Source of the DNA: Scatolibacter rhodanostii
GTDB taxonomy: Bacteria; Bacillota; Clostridia; Oscillospirales; Acutalibacteraceae
DNA length: 64,000 nucleotides
Assembly (NCBI RefSeq): GCF_900197595.1
Contig: NZ_FZLO01000007.1
Coordinates: forward strand, 62,001 to 126,000
Direction: 5' to 3'
Positions 16,968 to 25,698 of the stretch are shown piece by piece. Positions within the stretch are counted from its first letter, which is position 1. Each line of letters begins with the position of its first letter. The notes beneath the pieces were generated by a model. That model did not search any database. It was not told the DNA's origin and saw nothing but the letters and a program-made list of their open reading frames with translations. A program made the position numbers and the translations under genes.

Positions 16968-17471
16968 TTAACTGCACCGAATTACACCGCAAGCAATTTT
17001 TGCGCCAGAATCTCCAGAGGGCTGTGTGTGGAAATCATCAGCATGACTGTGTACGACAACCGTGCGTCCAAGAACATCTTTTACGGTAAAACGATTGGTT
17101 AGAACAGTCATAAAAGCGTGACCACCATTTGAGAGCAAGGGCGGTAAGTCACCAGCGTGGTAAGGGTGTTCACAGTGATTGGGGTTATAGTGCCTTTTTG
17201 TGTCCGCTAAAGGGTCTTCCCTATTTCCTGTACAAGTTTTGCCTTCGTGAATATGAAATCCCAAAAATTCACCGCCGCACTTTCCGGAGCGACTAGGAAG
17301 TCCTGAAAATTCGGCACGTACTAATACACCTTCATCTGTTTGAAAAAAGGCGACAGTCCCCTTGATTTTGCGATGAGAAGGAATACCGGATACGTCAGCA
17401 ACTGCATTGGGTTTTTGACGCAGCATAATTTCTAAATATTTGCGGCTTTTAGAACCAAAGATAAAGTTCAA
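16968..17471 (-). CDS. Cu/Zn superoxide dismutase-like protein without signal peptide
   Basis: Protein of 167 residues in the SodC fold. The metal-site residues are all recognisable: copper ligands in FHIHEG (H73, H75) and HSHADDF (H141), the bridging His in RHYNPNH (H94), zinc ligands in HPYHAGD (H102, H105, D108), and a Cys pair (C80, C161) placed like the conserved disulfide. The start is probably TTG 17471 with AGGTGA upstream on this strand; an ATG option would cut into the N-terminus. There is no signal peptide, whereas most bacterial SodC proteins are exported, so this one is predicted to be cytosolic. It may be active SOD or a copper-binding relative. Confidence 0.82.
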   Translation of the reverse strand: MNFIFGSKSRKYLEIMLRQKPNAVADVSGIPSHRKIKGTVAFFQTDEGVLVRAEFSGLPSRSGKCGGEFLGFHIHEGKTCTGNREDPLADTKRHYNPNHCEHPYHAGDLPPLLSNGGHAFMTVLTNRFTVKDVLGRTVVVHSHADDFHTQPSGDSGAKIACGVIRCS

Positions 17472-17522
17472 AGCTCGTCACCTGCCTTTTCACTATTATA
17501 TTCTGTTTTCGAAAAGGAGTGA

Positions 17523-17553
17523 AAAGAGAAAAGGACCTGTTCAAAACAGGTCC
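17523..17553 (-). terminator. Terminator of the ahpC-reductase operon
   Basis: ggacctgtt (17533-17541) and aacaggtcc (17545-17553) pair perfectly; on the minus strand the stem is followed by a T-rich run (complement of 17523-17532). Confidence 0.85.
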
Positions 17554-17576
17554 CCTATAAGAGGAAAAACAATTGT

Positions 17577-19226
17577 TTATCTTGTATGCTGTAAAAGGAT
17601 AGAGGTTAGTTCGGACATGTCTTTTTTACCGAACACAACATCAGATTGGTTAATAACCACAGCCGGCACACTCATGATGTTATATTCATCTTTAAAGTCG
17701 GCAAATTTGCTCACATCAACAATATTCATTACCACGTTGCTGTTCTTGGCGGCAATTTGCTGTAGAGCCTGCACAACATCAGGGCACATGGTACAAGAAA
17801 GGGTAACGCCAACTTGTACATGCACAGGGTTGGCAATAGAAAGAATTTTCTCTTTCATTGAGTCTTCCATTGGCTGTCCGGCACTACCTGTATTATAGAG
17901 AGCCAAAATAAAGGAATTAAATTCGTGTCCACCGGGCACGGCATGGTAGGTAATACCAACAGGCGTGCCATCTGATTTGAGAAGTGTAATAAGCGGGAAA
18001 ATATCAGCGTGGACTTGTTTTTCTAGTTCAACATTCTCACCGGCTTGCAAAAGCTTGATATCAATTTTGTCAGTCAGCTTAGCGATATCCTGTACAAATG
18101 ACTTTTGCTCGGCAGAAATGGCACTGTCACCGCCATCAATTTGAACGAGCGTCACTTTGTCGGTCAGACGGTCAAAAACCGGTTTAAGACCTTCTACAAT
18201 ATCAGCAGAGAAGAAAGATTCACTAGCCGATGTGTTTTCTTCACTTTGCGGCTCGCTTTTTTCAATGGTGATTCCTAAGCTCTGCTTTTTCTCACGACAG
18301 TAAATTTCCGCATTGGTCGCAGCAACAGCGCCGTCAGAAACGGCAGTGACCAATTGACGAAGCTGTTTCGGGCGCAAATCGCCAGCCGCATAAACACCGG
18401 CGGCAGAGGTTTCTAATTTATCATTGGTTGGCACATAGCCATAGCGGTCCAACTCGACCTTGCCTTTGAGTAGTTCACTCATAGGTTCATAACCGATGAA
18501 GACAAAGATACCAAAAGTGTCTTTTGGGTTTTCTACTTGATAAGACCATTTTTCACCGGTTTTATTGTTAATAAACTCTGCCGAGCGCAAAACACTGTCA
18601 CCAGAGGCAGACAGAATTTCAGATTCAAAATGAACTTCAATTTTTGGGTGATGCAATACTTCTTCTGCAATAGATTGTGAACAGGTAAAGGCAGGTTCAC
18701 GGGCAATTACATAGACTTTTTTAGCATAACGTGTTAGGAAAATAGCCTCTTCTGCGGCGGCAAATCCGGCACCGATGACAAAGATATCCTTACCAGTGAA
18801 AAATTCTCCGTCACAGGTGGCACAATAGCCGATTCCTCTGCCTTGATATTCTTTTTCGCCCGGAAAACCTAATTTTCTGGGGCGTGCGCCCGTCGCAACG
18901 ATGACAGAGAGCGCTTCGATATCACCTTTGTCGGTAACAACTTTTTTAATGTCACCGTCAAGGTCGAGTGTTTTGACTTCGGCGGATAAAAACTCTGCGC
19001 CAAAATTTTTAGCTTGCTGACGAAAAGTCTTGCCGAGTTCTTCTCCCGAAACAGATAAAATGCCCGGATAATTAACAACCTCAGAAGTAATCGTAATTTG
19101 TCCGCCTGAATCGCCTGCATCAATAATCAAAGTACGCAGTGTGGCACGTCCGGCATAGATAGCGGCACTAATTCCAGCAGGGCCTGAACCAATAATCACT
19201 AAATCATATAAATTGTTCCCAGTCAT
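17577..19226 (-). CDS. Thioredoxin reductase-like flavoprotein with C-terminal AhpF-N-like domain
   Basis: Disulfide reductase of 549 residues, probably supplying electrons to the AhpC encoded just upstream. The N-terminal 310 residues are thioredoxin-reductase-like: FAD motif GSGPAG (13-18), redox pair CATC (135-138), second dinucleotide motif IGAGFAAAEE (151-160) and YAAGDLRPKQLRQ. After a Ser/Glu-rich linker, residues 340-549 resemble the tandem thioredoxin-fold N-terminal part of AhpF: a degenerate first fold and a second with CTMC (478-481) and cis-Pro in SVPAVV. Domain order is therefore the reverse of AhpF. The HRRxxxR NADPH signature is missing (IAREPAF instead), so cofactor choice is open. 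Start ATG 19226 has AGGAGG; the upstream 24 codons are not used. Confidence 0.87.
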   Translation of the reverse strand: MTGNNLYDLVIIGSGPAGISAAIYAGRATLRTLIIDAGDSGGQITITSEVVNYPGILSVSGEELGKTFRQQAKNFGAEFLSAEVKTLDLDGDIKKVVTDKGDIEALSVIVATGARPRKLGFPGEKEYQGRGIGYCATCDGEFFTGKDIFVIGAGFAAAEEAIFLTRYAKKVYVIAREPAFTCSQSIAEEVLHHPKIEVHFESEILSASGDSVLRSAEFINNKTGEKWSYQVENPKDTFGIFVFIGYEPMSELLKGKVELDRYGYVPTNDKLETSAAGVYAAGDLRPKQLRQLVTAVSDGAVAATNAEIYCREKKQSLGITIEKSEPQSEENTSASESFFSADIVEGLKPVFDRLTDKVTLVQIDGGDSAISAEQKSFVQDIAKLTDKIDIKLLQAGENVELEKQVHADIFPLITLLKSDGTPVGITYHAVPGGHEFNSFILALYNTGSAGQPMEDSMKEKILSIANPVHVQVGVTLSCTMCPDVVQALQQIAAKNSNVVMNIVDVSKFADFKDEYNIMSVPAVVINQSDVVFGKKDMSELTSILLQHTR

Positions 19227-19317
19227 AAAAAACCTCCTCTTTTCAAAAAATAATTGAGCCGTGTAGCGTATAGAAACGCAGCGATGCCTCACTGACACCG
19301 CTGCTGAAATTTAGAAT

Positions 19318-19881
19318 TTAGATTTTGCCGATTAAATCAAAGCTAGGTTTAAGTGTTTCAGCACCTGGTTGCCAGTTGGCAGGGCAAACCTGATCACCAT
19401 GCTCAGCGACAAATTGAGCAGCTTTTACTTTTCTTAAGAGTTCAGTAGCGTTACGGCCAATGCCCATATCGTTGACTTCATAAGCAACAATCACGCCTTC
19501 GGGGTTGATGATGAAGCTACCGCGGAGTGCCTGCCAATCGGCTTCAACAAGAACTTCAAAATCTTGTGCTAGCTTTGCAGCGGGGTCAGCAAGCATAGGA
19601 TATTTAATTTTTGCAATAGTATCGGATTGCTCATGCCATTGTTTATGCACAAAATGAGAATCAGTTGAAATGGAGTAGACTTCACAATTTACATTTTTAA
19701 ATTCATCATAGTGATCAGCAAGATCGCCTAGCTCTGTAGGACAAACAAAGGTAAAATCAGCGGGGTAGAAAACAAACACCGACCAGTGACCCTGTAAATC
19801 TTTTTCGGTGACGGGGCTAAAATCACCATTCTGATAAGCTTGGACGTTAAAAGGACTGACTTGTTTTTTAATGAGTGACAT
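19318..19881 (-). CDS. ahpC: Alkyl hydroperoxide reductase AhpC (2-Cys peroxiredoxin)
   Basis: Typical AhpC of 187 residues that reduces hydrogen peroxide and organic peroxides. Peroxidatic Cys 47 lies in FTFVCPTEL, resolving Cys 166 in HGDQVCPANW, and the Arg in DWQALRGSF is conserved. AGGAGG lies before the ATG at 19881 on this strand. It is the first gene of a two-gene operon; the partner reductase starts 91 bp further on. A PerR-like box overlaps the likely promoter at 19946-19960. Confidence 0.95.
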   Translation of the reverse strand: MSLIKKQVSPFNVQAYQNGDFSPVTEKDLQGHWSVFVFYPADFTFVCPTELGDLADHYDEFKNVNCEVYSISTDSHFVHKQWHEQSDTIAKIKYPMLADPAAKLAQDFEVLVEADWQALRGSFIINPEGVIVAYEVNDMGIGRNATELLRKVKAAQFVAEHGDQVCPANWQPGAETLKPSFDLIGKI

Positions 19882-20365
19882 AATTTTTTCCTCCTAAAAT
19901 TTTAAAAGTTATATATAAATGTAATATTTATCTCAAAAATAAGAACTATTATTATTATACTAATTTTTCTATTTTATTGATGAATAAAATATGTCTAATT
20001 TATTAAATTTTCATGAATTAAAGAAGAGACAAGGTAAAATAAAAATAGAATTAGGATTTTCTTGTAAAACGCATGTCCAGAAAATATACAAACAAACCTG
20101 TGTTGCATATACTAGAAAACAAGACCAAATCAAAATGCAAGGGGTAATTCTCAAAAAGTTAGGAGAATTGAAGAGACATCTGATTTTTTGGAATAAGAAT
20201 GTTTGGTTTTGTAGGTAGTAATTTAGCACAAAATTTGGATTTTTCCATAGAATATGAAAGAGAAACCTTAAGGCGAGCTTTGATTTGCTGCTTTCACGAA
20301 AAAATCAGGGCGGATTAGCTCGACCCGGATTCCTTGAATATTCATCTAAAGGAGGAGATTTTCCC
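19882..20365. other. Divergent intergenic region, 484 bp
   Basis: Very AT-rich near ahpC, with TATAAT on the minus strand at about 19952-19957 overlapping the PerR-like box. Two overlapping short open frames on opposite strands (19991-20218 and 20011-20229) lack good ribosome sites and recognisable content, so I do not call them. No clear promoter for the rightward gene was found. Confidence 0.5.
19946..19960. promoter_or_regulatory. PerR-like box upstream of ahpC
   Basis: CTATTATTATTATAC agrees with the Bacillus PerR consensus TTATAATnATTATAA at 11 of 14 defined positions and overlaps a minus-strand TATAAT. PerR represses peroxide-stress genes such as ahpC in Firmicutes, so the location fits. 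The region is AT-rich, so chance matches are possible. Confidence 0.4.
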
Positions 20366-21223
20366 ATGGCCGAAAATAGATGTGGCCCCGTGTGCGGTGG
20401 CGGTGACTATTTCAAAGAGGCTGTCTGTATTGATACGATGAGAGTATATGATTCGTGTGCGGATAAAGACTGCCTGGAAGACGTCAGAGTACTCATCCCT
20501 GCCGGACAACAGCAATATCTTGAGTGTGCAAAGGACGCAAAAATCAGAAGCGTAGAAGTCATCACGGTTTGCTGCGATGTATCAGATGTTCCTTTCAAGC
20601 CCGGATGCTACACAGTTGAAATGACATATTTCCTTGAAGTAAGCGTAGATGTATACACCCCCCAAGGTGTAGCGGCGATTACCGGCGTAGCAATTTTCAA
20701 TAAAACAAGTATTATGCACGGCGGTGTCAGCACAGGCTCTAAAGCATTTAGTTCAGATGAAAATTGCTTGAGTCTCGAATCTCTAAACAGAACGGATGCA
20801 CCGATTGCGACAGTTCAGGTTGCCGACCCGATCGGACTACATGTTAAAGTTTGCCCGGTCTATCCCGGCTACCGTCCTCACTGCCATTGCGGGTGTGATT
20901 ATGACAGCCCCATCCCTGACATTATCACCAACCAGTATGGTCCCTTTGAATGGGGAGAATCTTGCAAAGCCATCTATGCATCAATCGGTTTGTTCTCAAT
21001 CATTCAACTGTCAAGAAAAGTACAAATGTTGATTCCGGCATATGATTTCTGCATCCCAACAAAAGAAAGCACAAATTCAACCGTTGCAAGCAGCCCTTGC
21101 GAAGTCTTTGATACGATTGATTTCCCCACAGAAGCTTTCTATCCCTGCAAGCAAGATTGCTGCGTTCCCAACGGTAACAACAGCAATATAAACAACTCAC
21201 CCAATTTAAACTGCAAAAAGTAA
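20366..21223 (+). CDS. Cysteine-rich SPOCS/DUF3794-like protein, probable spore-associated
   Basis: Protein of 285 residues with about 21 cysteines and no signal peptide. The segment KEAVCIDTMRVYDSCADKDC followed by LEDVRVLIPAG is the hallmark of a clostridial family related to the DUF3794/SPOCS domain of spore coat and spore morphogenesis proteins. The later part contains VCCDVSDVPF, HCHCGCDYDS and a Cys/Asn-rich tail (DCCVPNGNN). GGAGGAG lies before ATG 20366; the frame upstream to 20285 lacks support. It is a single-gene unit closed by a terminator. The spore link comes from family resemblance and is not proven here; many homologues are annotated as hypothetical. Confidence 0.65.
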   Translation: MAENRCGPVCGGGDYFKEAVCIDTMRVYDSCADKDCLEDVRVLIPAGQQQYLECAKDAKIRSVEVITVCCDVSDVPFKPGCYTVEMTYFLEVSVDVYTPQGVAAITGVAIFNKTSIMHGGVSTGSKAFSSDENCLSLESLNRTDAPIATVQVADPIGLHVKVCPVYPGYRPHCHCGCDYDSPIPDIITNQYGPFEWGESCKAIYASIGLFSIIQLSRKVQMLIPAYDFCIPTKESTNSTVASSPCEVFDTIDFPTEAFYPCKQDCCVPNGNNSNINNSPNLNCKK

Positions 21224-21274
21224 GATAGCAAGAAAAATAGTTCCACCCAATTGAAAACTTTTCAATTAGAAAAT

Positions 21275-21323
21275 GCCTGAGCCTCTTTGTGAAACATCAT
21301 GAAGAACGCTCAGGTGTTTTTTT
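21275..21323 (+). terminator. Terminator after the Cys-rich gene
   Basis: gcctgagc (21275-21282) pairs with gctcaggt (21308-21315) with a terminal wobble; seven T follow. Confidence 0.75.
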
Positions 21324-21511
21324 GCTAATTTTTTTTGAAAAGTCTAACTAAGCGAACCTAACTTAAAACCGAAATGAACAAAAAGATGGATATGCAAGAT
21401 TTTGGTTCATTTGGGTATCAAAATACTGAAAAAGCATTGACAGATAGAACGGTTTATGCTCTTATTAACAATAGTGCATGAATAATGAAAATGCAAAAGG
21501 GAGGATTGTTT

Positions 21512-22822
21512 ATGAATCAAAGAATAGAAGAAAGAAACCAAAGAACAAAGTGGTATCAAGAGTCACGTTTTGGTATGTTTATCCATTGGGGACTATATGC
21601 GATTCCAGCAAGAGGTGAATGGGTTCGCAGCGTAGAAAGAATACCGGTAGAAGAATATGACAAGTTGCAGCACGAGTTTTCCGCGGAAGAATATGACCCT
21701 AAGAAGTGGGCTAAGCTTGCTAAACAAGCAGGGATGAAATATGCGGTGCTAACAGCCAAACATCACGATGGTTTTTGTCTGTTCGATTCTCAATATACTG
21801 ATTTTAAATCTACGAACACACCTTGTGGTCGAGATTTGGTAGCCGAGTTCTTAGAAGCTTTCCGTGCAGAAGGTATCAAAGTCGGACTGTATTTTTCGAT
21901 TATCGATTGGCATCATCCGGATTTTCCTCATTATGGGGACAAACAACATCCTATGCGAGACAACGAGGAGTTCAAAGGCAAAGAACACAATTTTGACAAC
22001 TATCTCACTTATATGCACGCACAGGCAAGAGAACTTTTGACCAATTACGGAAAGCTCGATGTTATGTGGTTTGACTTCTCTTATAATGATATGCAAGGTG
22101 AAAAATGGAGAGCCACTGAATTTATGCAAATGGTGCGTGAGCTTCAGCCACATATTATTACCGATAATCGCTTAGAAGGCAGTGGAGAGGAATCCGGCTC
22201 TATTTTAACAGCCAATCCAACCATTTATGCAGGCGATTTTGCTTCACCAGAGCAAATGATTCCCCCCAAGGGAATTGTCAATGAGCTGGGTGATCCTGTC
22301 CCGTGGGAGGCTTGTGTAACACTCAATAACAACTGGGGTTATGCAGCAGAAGATAAGCATTATAAATCAGCAAAAATGATTGTTCATATGTTGGTGGATT
22401 GCGTCAGCAAAAACGGAAACCTACTTTTAAATGTGGGTCCTGACGCCAAAGGTAGAATCCCCGAAGAATCAGTTGTAATTTTAGAAGAAGTCGGAAAGTG
22501 GATGAGCGAAAATGCTAACAGCATTTATGGCTGCGGTATGGCTGAATTTGAGAAACCTGAGTGGGGAAGATATACCCAAAATGGCAAAAAGCTTTATGCT
22601 CATGTTTTTGAGGAGCAAACAGGCGCTGTGTGCTTATCCAATCTTGCCAACCAAATTGATAAAATGCGTTTCTTGAAAGACGGCAGCGAAATTCGTTCGG
22701 CAGAGTATTGGAACTTAAAAGAATATCCAGACCATGCCTTCTTCTTTTTGAACAGTAAAACAGCAGATAGCTACCCACTGCCAGAAGAAAAAGACACAGT
22801 TGTTGAAATTACATTAAAATAA
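21512..22822 (+). CDS. GH29 alpha-L-fucosidase
   Basis: Glycoside hydrolase family 29 enzyme, 436 residues, no signal peptide, so it acts inside the cell on imported fucosylated oligosaccharides. Family stretches are clear: FGMFIHWGLYAIPARGEW at the start of the barrel, LTAKHHDGFCLFDS, and the nucleophile Asp in KLDVMWFDFSYND. A small beta-sandwich domain follows at the C-terminus. ATG 21512 is chosen because AAGGGAGG lies 7 bp upstream; ATG 21485 is 9 codons earlier without a site. TTGACA at 21437 with CTTATT after 18 bp may be its promoter. Host-glycan use fits a gut habitat. Confidence 0.9.
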   Translation: MNQRIEERNQRTKWYQESRFGMFIHWGLYAIPARGEWVRSVERIPVEEYDKLQHEFSAEEYDPKKWAKLAKQAGMKYAVLTAKHHDGFCLFDSQYTDFKSTNTPCGRDLVAEFLEAFRAEGIKVGLYFSIIDWHHPDFPHYGDKQHPMRDNEEFKGKEHNFDNYLTYMHAQARELLTNYGKLDVMWFDFSYNDMQGEKWRATEFMQMVRELQPHIITDNRLEGSGEESGSILTANPTIYAGDFASPEQMIPPKGIVNELGDPVPWEACVTLNNNWGYAAEDKHYKSAKMIVHMLVDCVSKNGNLLLNVGPDAKGRIPEESVVILEEVGKWMSENANSIYGCGMAEFEKPEWGRYTQNGKKLYAHVFEEQTGAVCLSNLANQIDKMRFLKDGSEIRSAEYWNLKEYPDHAFFFLNSKTADSYPLPEEKDTVVEITLK

Positions 22823-22845
22823 AAAAGTTTATAGGCAGATAGAGA

Positions 22846-22883
22846 AAAAGAACCGCTTTCAATACAATGAAAGCGGTTCTTTT
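22846..22883. terminator. Bidirectional terminator between fucosidase and serA
   Basis: aaaagaaccgctttca (22846-22861) and tgaaagcggttctttt (22868-22883) are perfect complements and serve both convergent genes. Confidence 0.92.
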
Positions 22884-22905
22884 ATTAAAATGCAATTAAG
22901 TTCTA

Positions 22906-24066
22906 TTAAAGTACGCGAATACGGATGACTTCATCTAAGGCAGAGATGGTTTCAATTGCTGAATCAGAAACCTCGCCGCTAACATCCAAAATGGTATAAG
23001 CATAGCTTTTTTTAGATTTACTGAGCATATGCTCGATGTTAATGTTGGCCTTTCCGCAGATGGTGGTCAGATTAGCGATTGTGCTGGGGATGTTTTTATG
23101 AATAATACTGATTCGTGTTCCCTCAATGCGGGGCATAGAAAGAGCAGGCAAGTTAACAGAATGAGTAATATTACCGTTTTCTAAGTAATCCTTGATTTCA
23201 TCGACAGCCATTTCAGCGCAATTATCTTCGCTTTCAGGCGTAGAAGCGCCCAAGTGGGGGATAGCAATTACGTTTTCCACACCAATTAAATCATCCGTGG
23301 GGAAATCGGTAGCATAAGCTGAAACTTTACCCGTTGCTAAAGCTTTAATCATATCGCTAGAGTCAACCAACTCACCTCGGGCAAAATTGAGAATGCGCAC
23401 GCCATCTTTCATCTTGGCAAAGTTTTCATCGCCAACTAAGCCTTTGGTGTCATCGGTTAGCGGCACGTGCAAGGTGATGTAGTCAGATTTTGCAAAGATA
23501 TCATCCATAGAATCTGCTTTGAGAACACCATGTGAGAGGCTCCAAGCAGCATCAACAGAGAGATAAGGGTCAAAACCATAGACGGTCATGCCCAGATTTC
23601 TGGCGGCATTGGCAACCAAAATACCGATTGCGCCCAGTCCGATAACACCAAGTGTTTTGCCTTTGATTTCAGGACCGCCAAAGTTGCCTTTTCCTTTTTC
23701 CACCAGTTTGCCAACTTCTGCGCCTTGCCCTTTTAGGGTTTTTACCCAGTCCATAGCAGCGGCAACACGACGAGAAGTTAAAAACAAAGAAGCAATTACG
23801 AGTTCTTTAACCGCATTGGCATTGGCACCCGGGGTGTTAAAGACAACAATACCCTGTTCAGTGCATTTGTCAATCGGAATATTATTCACCCCTGCGCCTG
23901 CACGGGCAATTGCTTTGAGTTCACTGTTAAACGCCATGTCGTGCATAGAAGCAGAGCGCACTAAAATGCCGTCTGCATTTTTCATCTCGGTAGAATATTC
24001 ATAAGCATTGCCGAAACGATCTGTTCCGGTTTTGCTGATTTGGTTCAAGCAAAGAATTTTATACAT
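22906..24066 (-). CDS. serA: D-3-phosphoglycerate dehydrogenase SerA
   Basis: First enzyme of serine synthesis (3-phosphoglycerate to phosphohydroxypyruvate, NAD-dependent), 386 residues. The Rossmann motif is GLGAIGILVANAA, the substrate/Arg region reads ILNFARGELVDS, and the catalytic His lies in HLGASTPESEDN. A C-terminal ACT domain (RISIIHKNIPSTIANLTTI) suggests feedback control by serine. It overlaps the serC stop by one base (TGATG), so the two are translationally coupled. Confidence 0.95.
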   Translation of the reverse strand: MYKILCLNQISKTGTDRFGNAYEYSTEMKNADGILVRSASMHDMAFNSELKAIARAGAGVNNIPIDKCTEQGIVVFNTPGANANAVKELVIASLFLTSRRVAAAMDWVKTLKGQGAEVGKLVEKGKGNFGGPEIKGKTLGVIGLGAIGILVANAARNLGMTVYGFDPYLSVDAAWSLSHGVLKADSMDDIFAKSDYITLHVPLTDDTKGLVGDENFAKMKDGVRILNFARGELVDSSDMIKALATGKVSAYATDFPTDDLIGVENVIAIPHLGASTPESEDNCAEMAVDEIKDYLENGNITHSVNLPALSMPRIEGTRISIIHKNIPSTIANLTTICGKANINIEHMLSKSKKSYAYTILDVSGEVSDSAIETISALDEVIRIRVL

Positions 24067-25151
24067 CAGATATTTTCCTCCTCAAACTGCTTCATTAAGG
24101 CGACTAGTTTATCAATGCCCTCAGGTGGCATAGCATTATAAATAGAAGCTCTCATTCCGCCGACGCTTCTGTGACCCTTGAGATTTACAAAACCGGCATC
24201 TGTTGCTGCTTTTACAAATTTAGCGTCTAAATCGGCATCGCCAGTTACAAAAGTAGCATTCATAATGGATCGGCTGCCTTTTTCTGCACAACCCTTAAAG
24301 AGTTTGGAGTTGTCTAAGAAATCATAGAGAACATTGGCTTTTTTGATATTGCGCTCTCCCATTTTTGCAAGTCCGCCAATTTCATTCTGAATCCATTCAA
24401 GCACCAGCTTGCAGATATAAATCGGATAGCAGGGCGGAGTGTTGTACATAGAATCATTGTCAGCAATGATTTTGTAGTTAAACATGGAAGGGGTTTTGTC
24501 TAAAGGTTCACCGATTAAATCTTCTCGAATAATGACAATGGTTAAACCGGCAGGAGCGACATTTTTTTGTGCACCGGCATAGAGAAGGCCGAATTTAGAA
24601 ACATCAATCGGTTGGCTTAAAATGCAGGAAGAAATATCGGCCACTAGAGGCACATCACCAGTGTCGGGTAGTTCATGGAACAGTGTGCCATAGATTGTAT
24701 TATTCATGCAGATGTGAAAATAGTCAGCATCTGCTCTAAATTCATTTTTATCCCATGTAGGAATATGAGAAAAGTTGTCAGGCTTTGAGGTGGCAATCAC
24801 CTTGCAATCACCATATTTACAAGCTTCTTGATAAGCTTTAGTTGAGAATTGGCCAGAAAGAATATAGTCTGCTTTGCCTGATTTTGTCATCAAATTCATG
24901 GGAATCATAGCGAATTGGGAGGAAGCACCACCCTGCATAAACAGAACTTTATAGTTGTCGGGAATTTGCATGACTTCTCTAAGTAGTTTTTCTGCGTCCT
25001 TGATAATGGCGTCATACACCTTAGATCGATGTGACATCTCCATCACCGATTGTCCGCTGCCTTCATAGTCAAGCATTTCAGCAGCAGCTTTTTCAAGAAC
25101 GGTTTCCGGCAGCATAGATGGGCCGGCAGAGAAGTTATAGACACGTTTCAT
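24066..25151 (-). CDS. serC: Phosphoserine aminotransferase SerC
   Basis: PLP aminotransferase of 361 residues that makes phosphoserine from phosphohydroxypyruvate. Typical stretches are YNFSAGPSMLPETVL at the N-terminus, FMQGGASSQFAMIPMN, and the PLP Lys at about K196 in YAGAQKNVAPAGL. It is the first gene of the serC-serA operon. A strong sigma-A promoter lies 54 bp upstream. No serB is visible in the window, so the phosphatase must be elsewhere. Confidence 0.96.
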   Translation of the reverse strand: MKRVYNFSAGPSMLPETVLEKAAAEMLDYEGSGQSVMEMSHRSKVYDAIIKDAEKLLREVMQIPDNYKVLFMQGGASSQFAMIPMNLMTKSGKADYILSGQFSTKAYQEACKYGDCKVIATSKPDNFSHIPTWDKNEFRADADYFHICMNNTIYGTLFHELPDTGDVPLVADISSCILSQPIDVSKFGLLYAGAQKNVAPAGLTIVIIREDLIGEPLDKTPSMFNYKIIADNDSMYNTPPCYPIYICKLVLEWIQNEIGGLAKMGERNIKKANVLYDFLDNSKLFKGCAEKGSRSIMNATFVTGDADLDAKFVKAATDAGFVNLKGHRSVGGMRASIYNAMPPEGIDKLVALMKQFEEENI

Positions 25152-25204
25152 AGTGGTACCTCCAGATAAAGATTTTGATAAATAACTATCAATTCATAAA
25201 ATTT

Positions 25205-25233
25205 ATTATAGCCCCAGCCCCGGCGAAAAGCAA
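25205..25233 (-). promoter_or_regulatory. Sigma-A-type promoter of serC-serA
   Basis: On the minus strand TTGCTT, a 17-bp GC-rich spacer and TATAAT. No T-box or other leader structure is evident in the short leader. Confidence 0.75.
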
Positions 25234-25595
25234 GTTATAATTGACAAAATGCGCGCTTAAATTTATAAGATTAACACATTAACTTATTAAAAAGATAATA
25301 CTCACATGAATCTGAAAATAAGTTTAATAATTATAGATTATTTGCATAATGAATATATAAAGATTGGATTAAATTGCTTTAAGTTTTAAGAAATAAAAAA
25401 TAATTTAGAAATAATTAGAAAATACAAAGTATTCTAAAAAGAGTTAGAATTGACAAAAATAGGAAGTAAAACAATGAAAAGTGTTTGTTTAGAAAAAATA
25501 AAGTAAAAACTATTATAAATCACTAAATTTTTTTGCTTATTTTGTCAAAAGTATCACTTTATAATTATTTATTAGAATTATTTTTGTTATATTTT
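25234..25595. other. AT-rich divergent spacer between serC and hydrogenase operon
   Basis: About 360 bp of extremely AT-rich sequence with no credible gene on either strand. It presumably carries the hydrogenase promoter just before the Rex-type palindrome. TTGTCA near 25542 is a possible -35 box, but no well-spaced -10 could be chosen with confidence. Confidence 0.5.
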
Positions 25596-25613
25596 TTGTT
25601 ATATTTATAACAA
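25596..25613. promoter_or_regulatory. Rex-type operator upstream of the hydrogenase operon
   Basis: TTGTTATATTTATAACAA is a perfect palindrome with 8-bp arms. It matches the clostridial Rex consensus TTGTTAANNNNTTAACAA at all outer positions and differs at one symmetric pair. A direct copy of its first 11 bases lies immediately upstream (from 25584). Rex senses the NADH/NAD+ ratio and controls fermentation and hydrogenase genes, so the location fits well. Confidence 0.7.
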
Positions 25614-25698
25614 ACCGTCATTCGCTAAATATCATTTTGAATGGTAGATATATAGCATGGCAAATGACAGGGAGACTATATGTATAGGAGGAAGAATG

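Noticed and set aside
19991-20229. Two short overlapping open frames on opposite strands
   Set aside because: No ribosome binding sites, no recognisable domains, and both lie in the AT-rich divergent control region of ahpC.
25152-25695. Possible T-box or riboswitch upstream of serC or the hydrogenase operon
   Set aside because: The serC leader is short, and no conserved T-box or riboswitch core was seen; the rest is simple AT-rich sequence.
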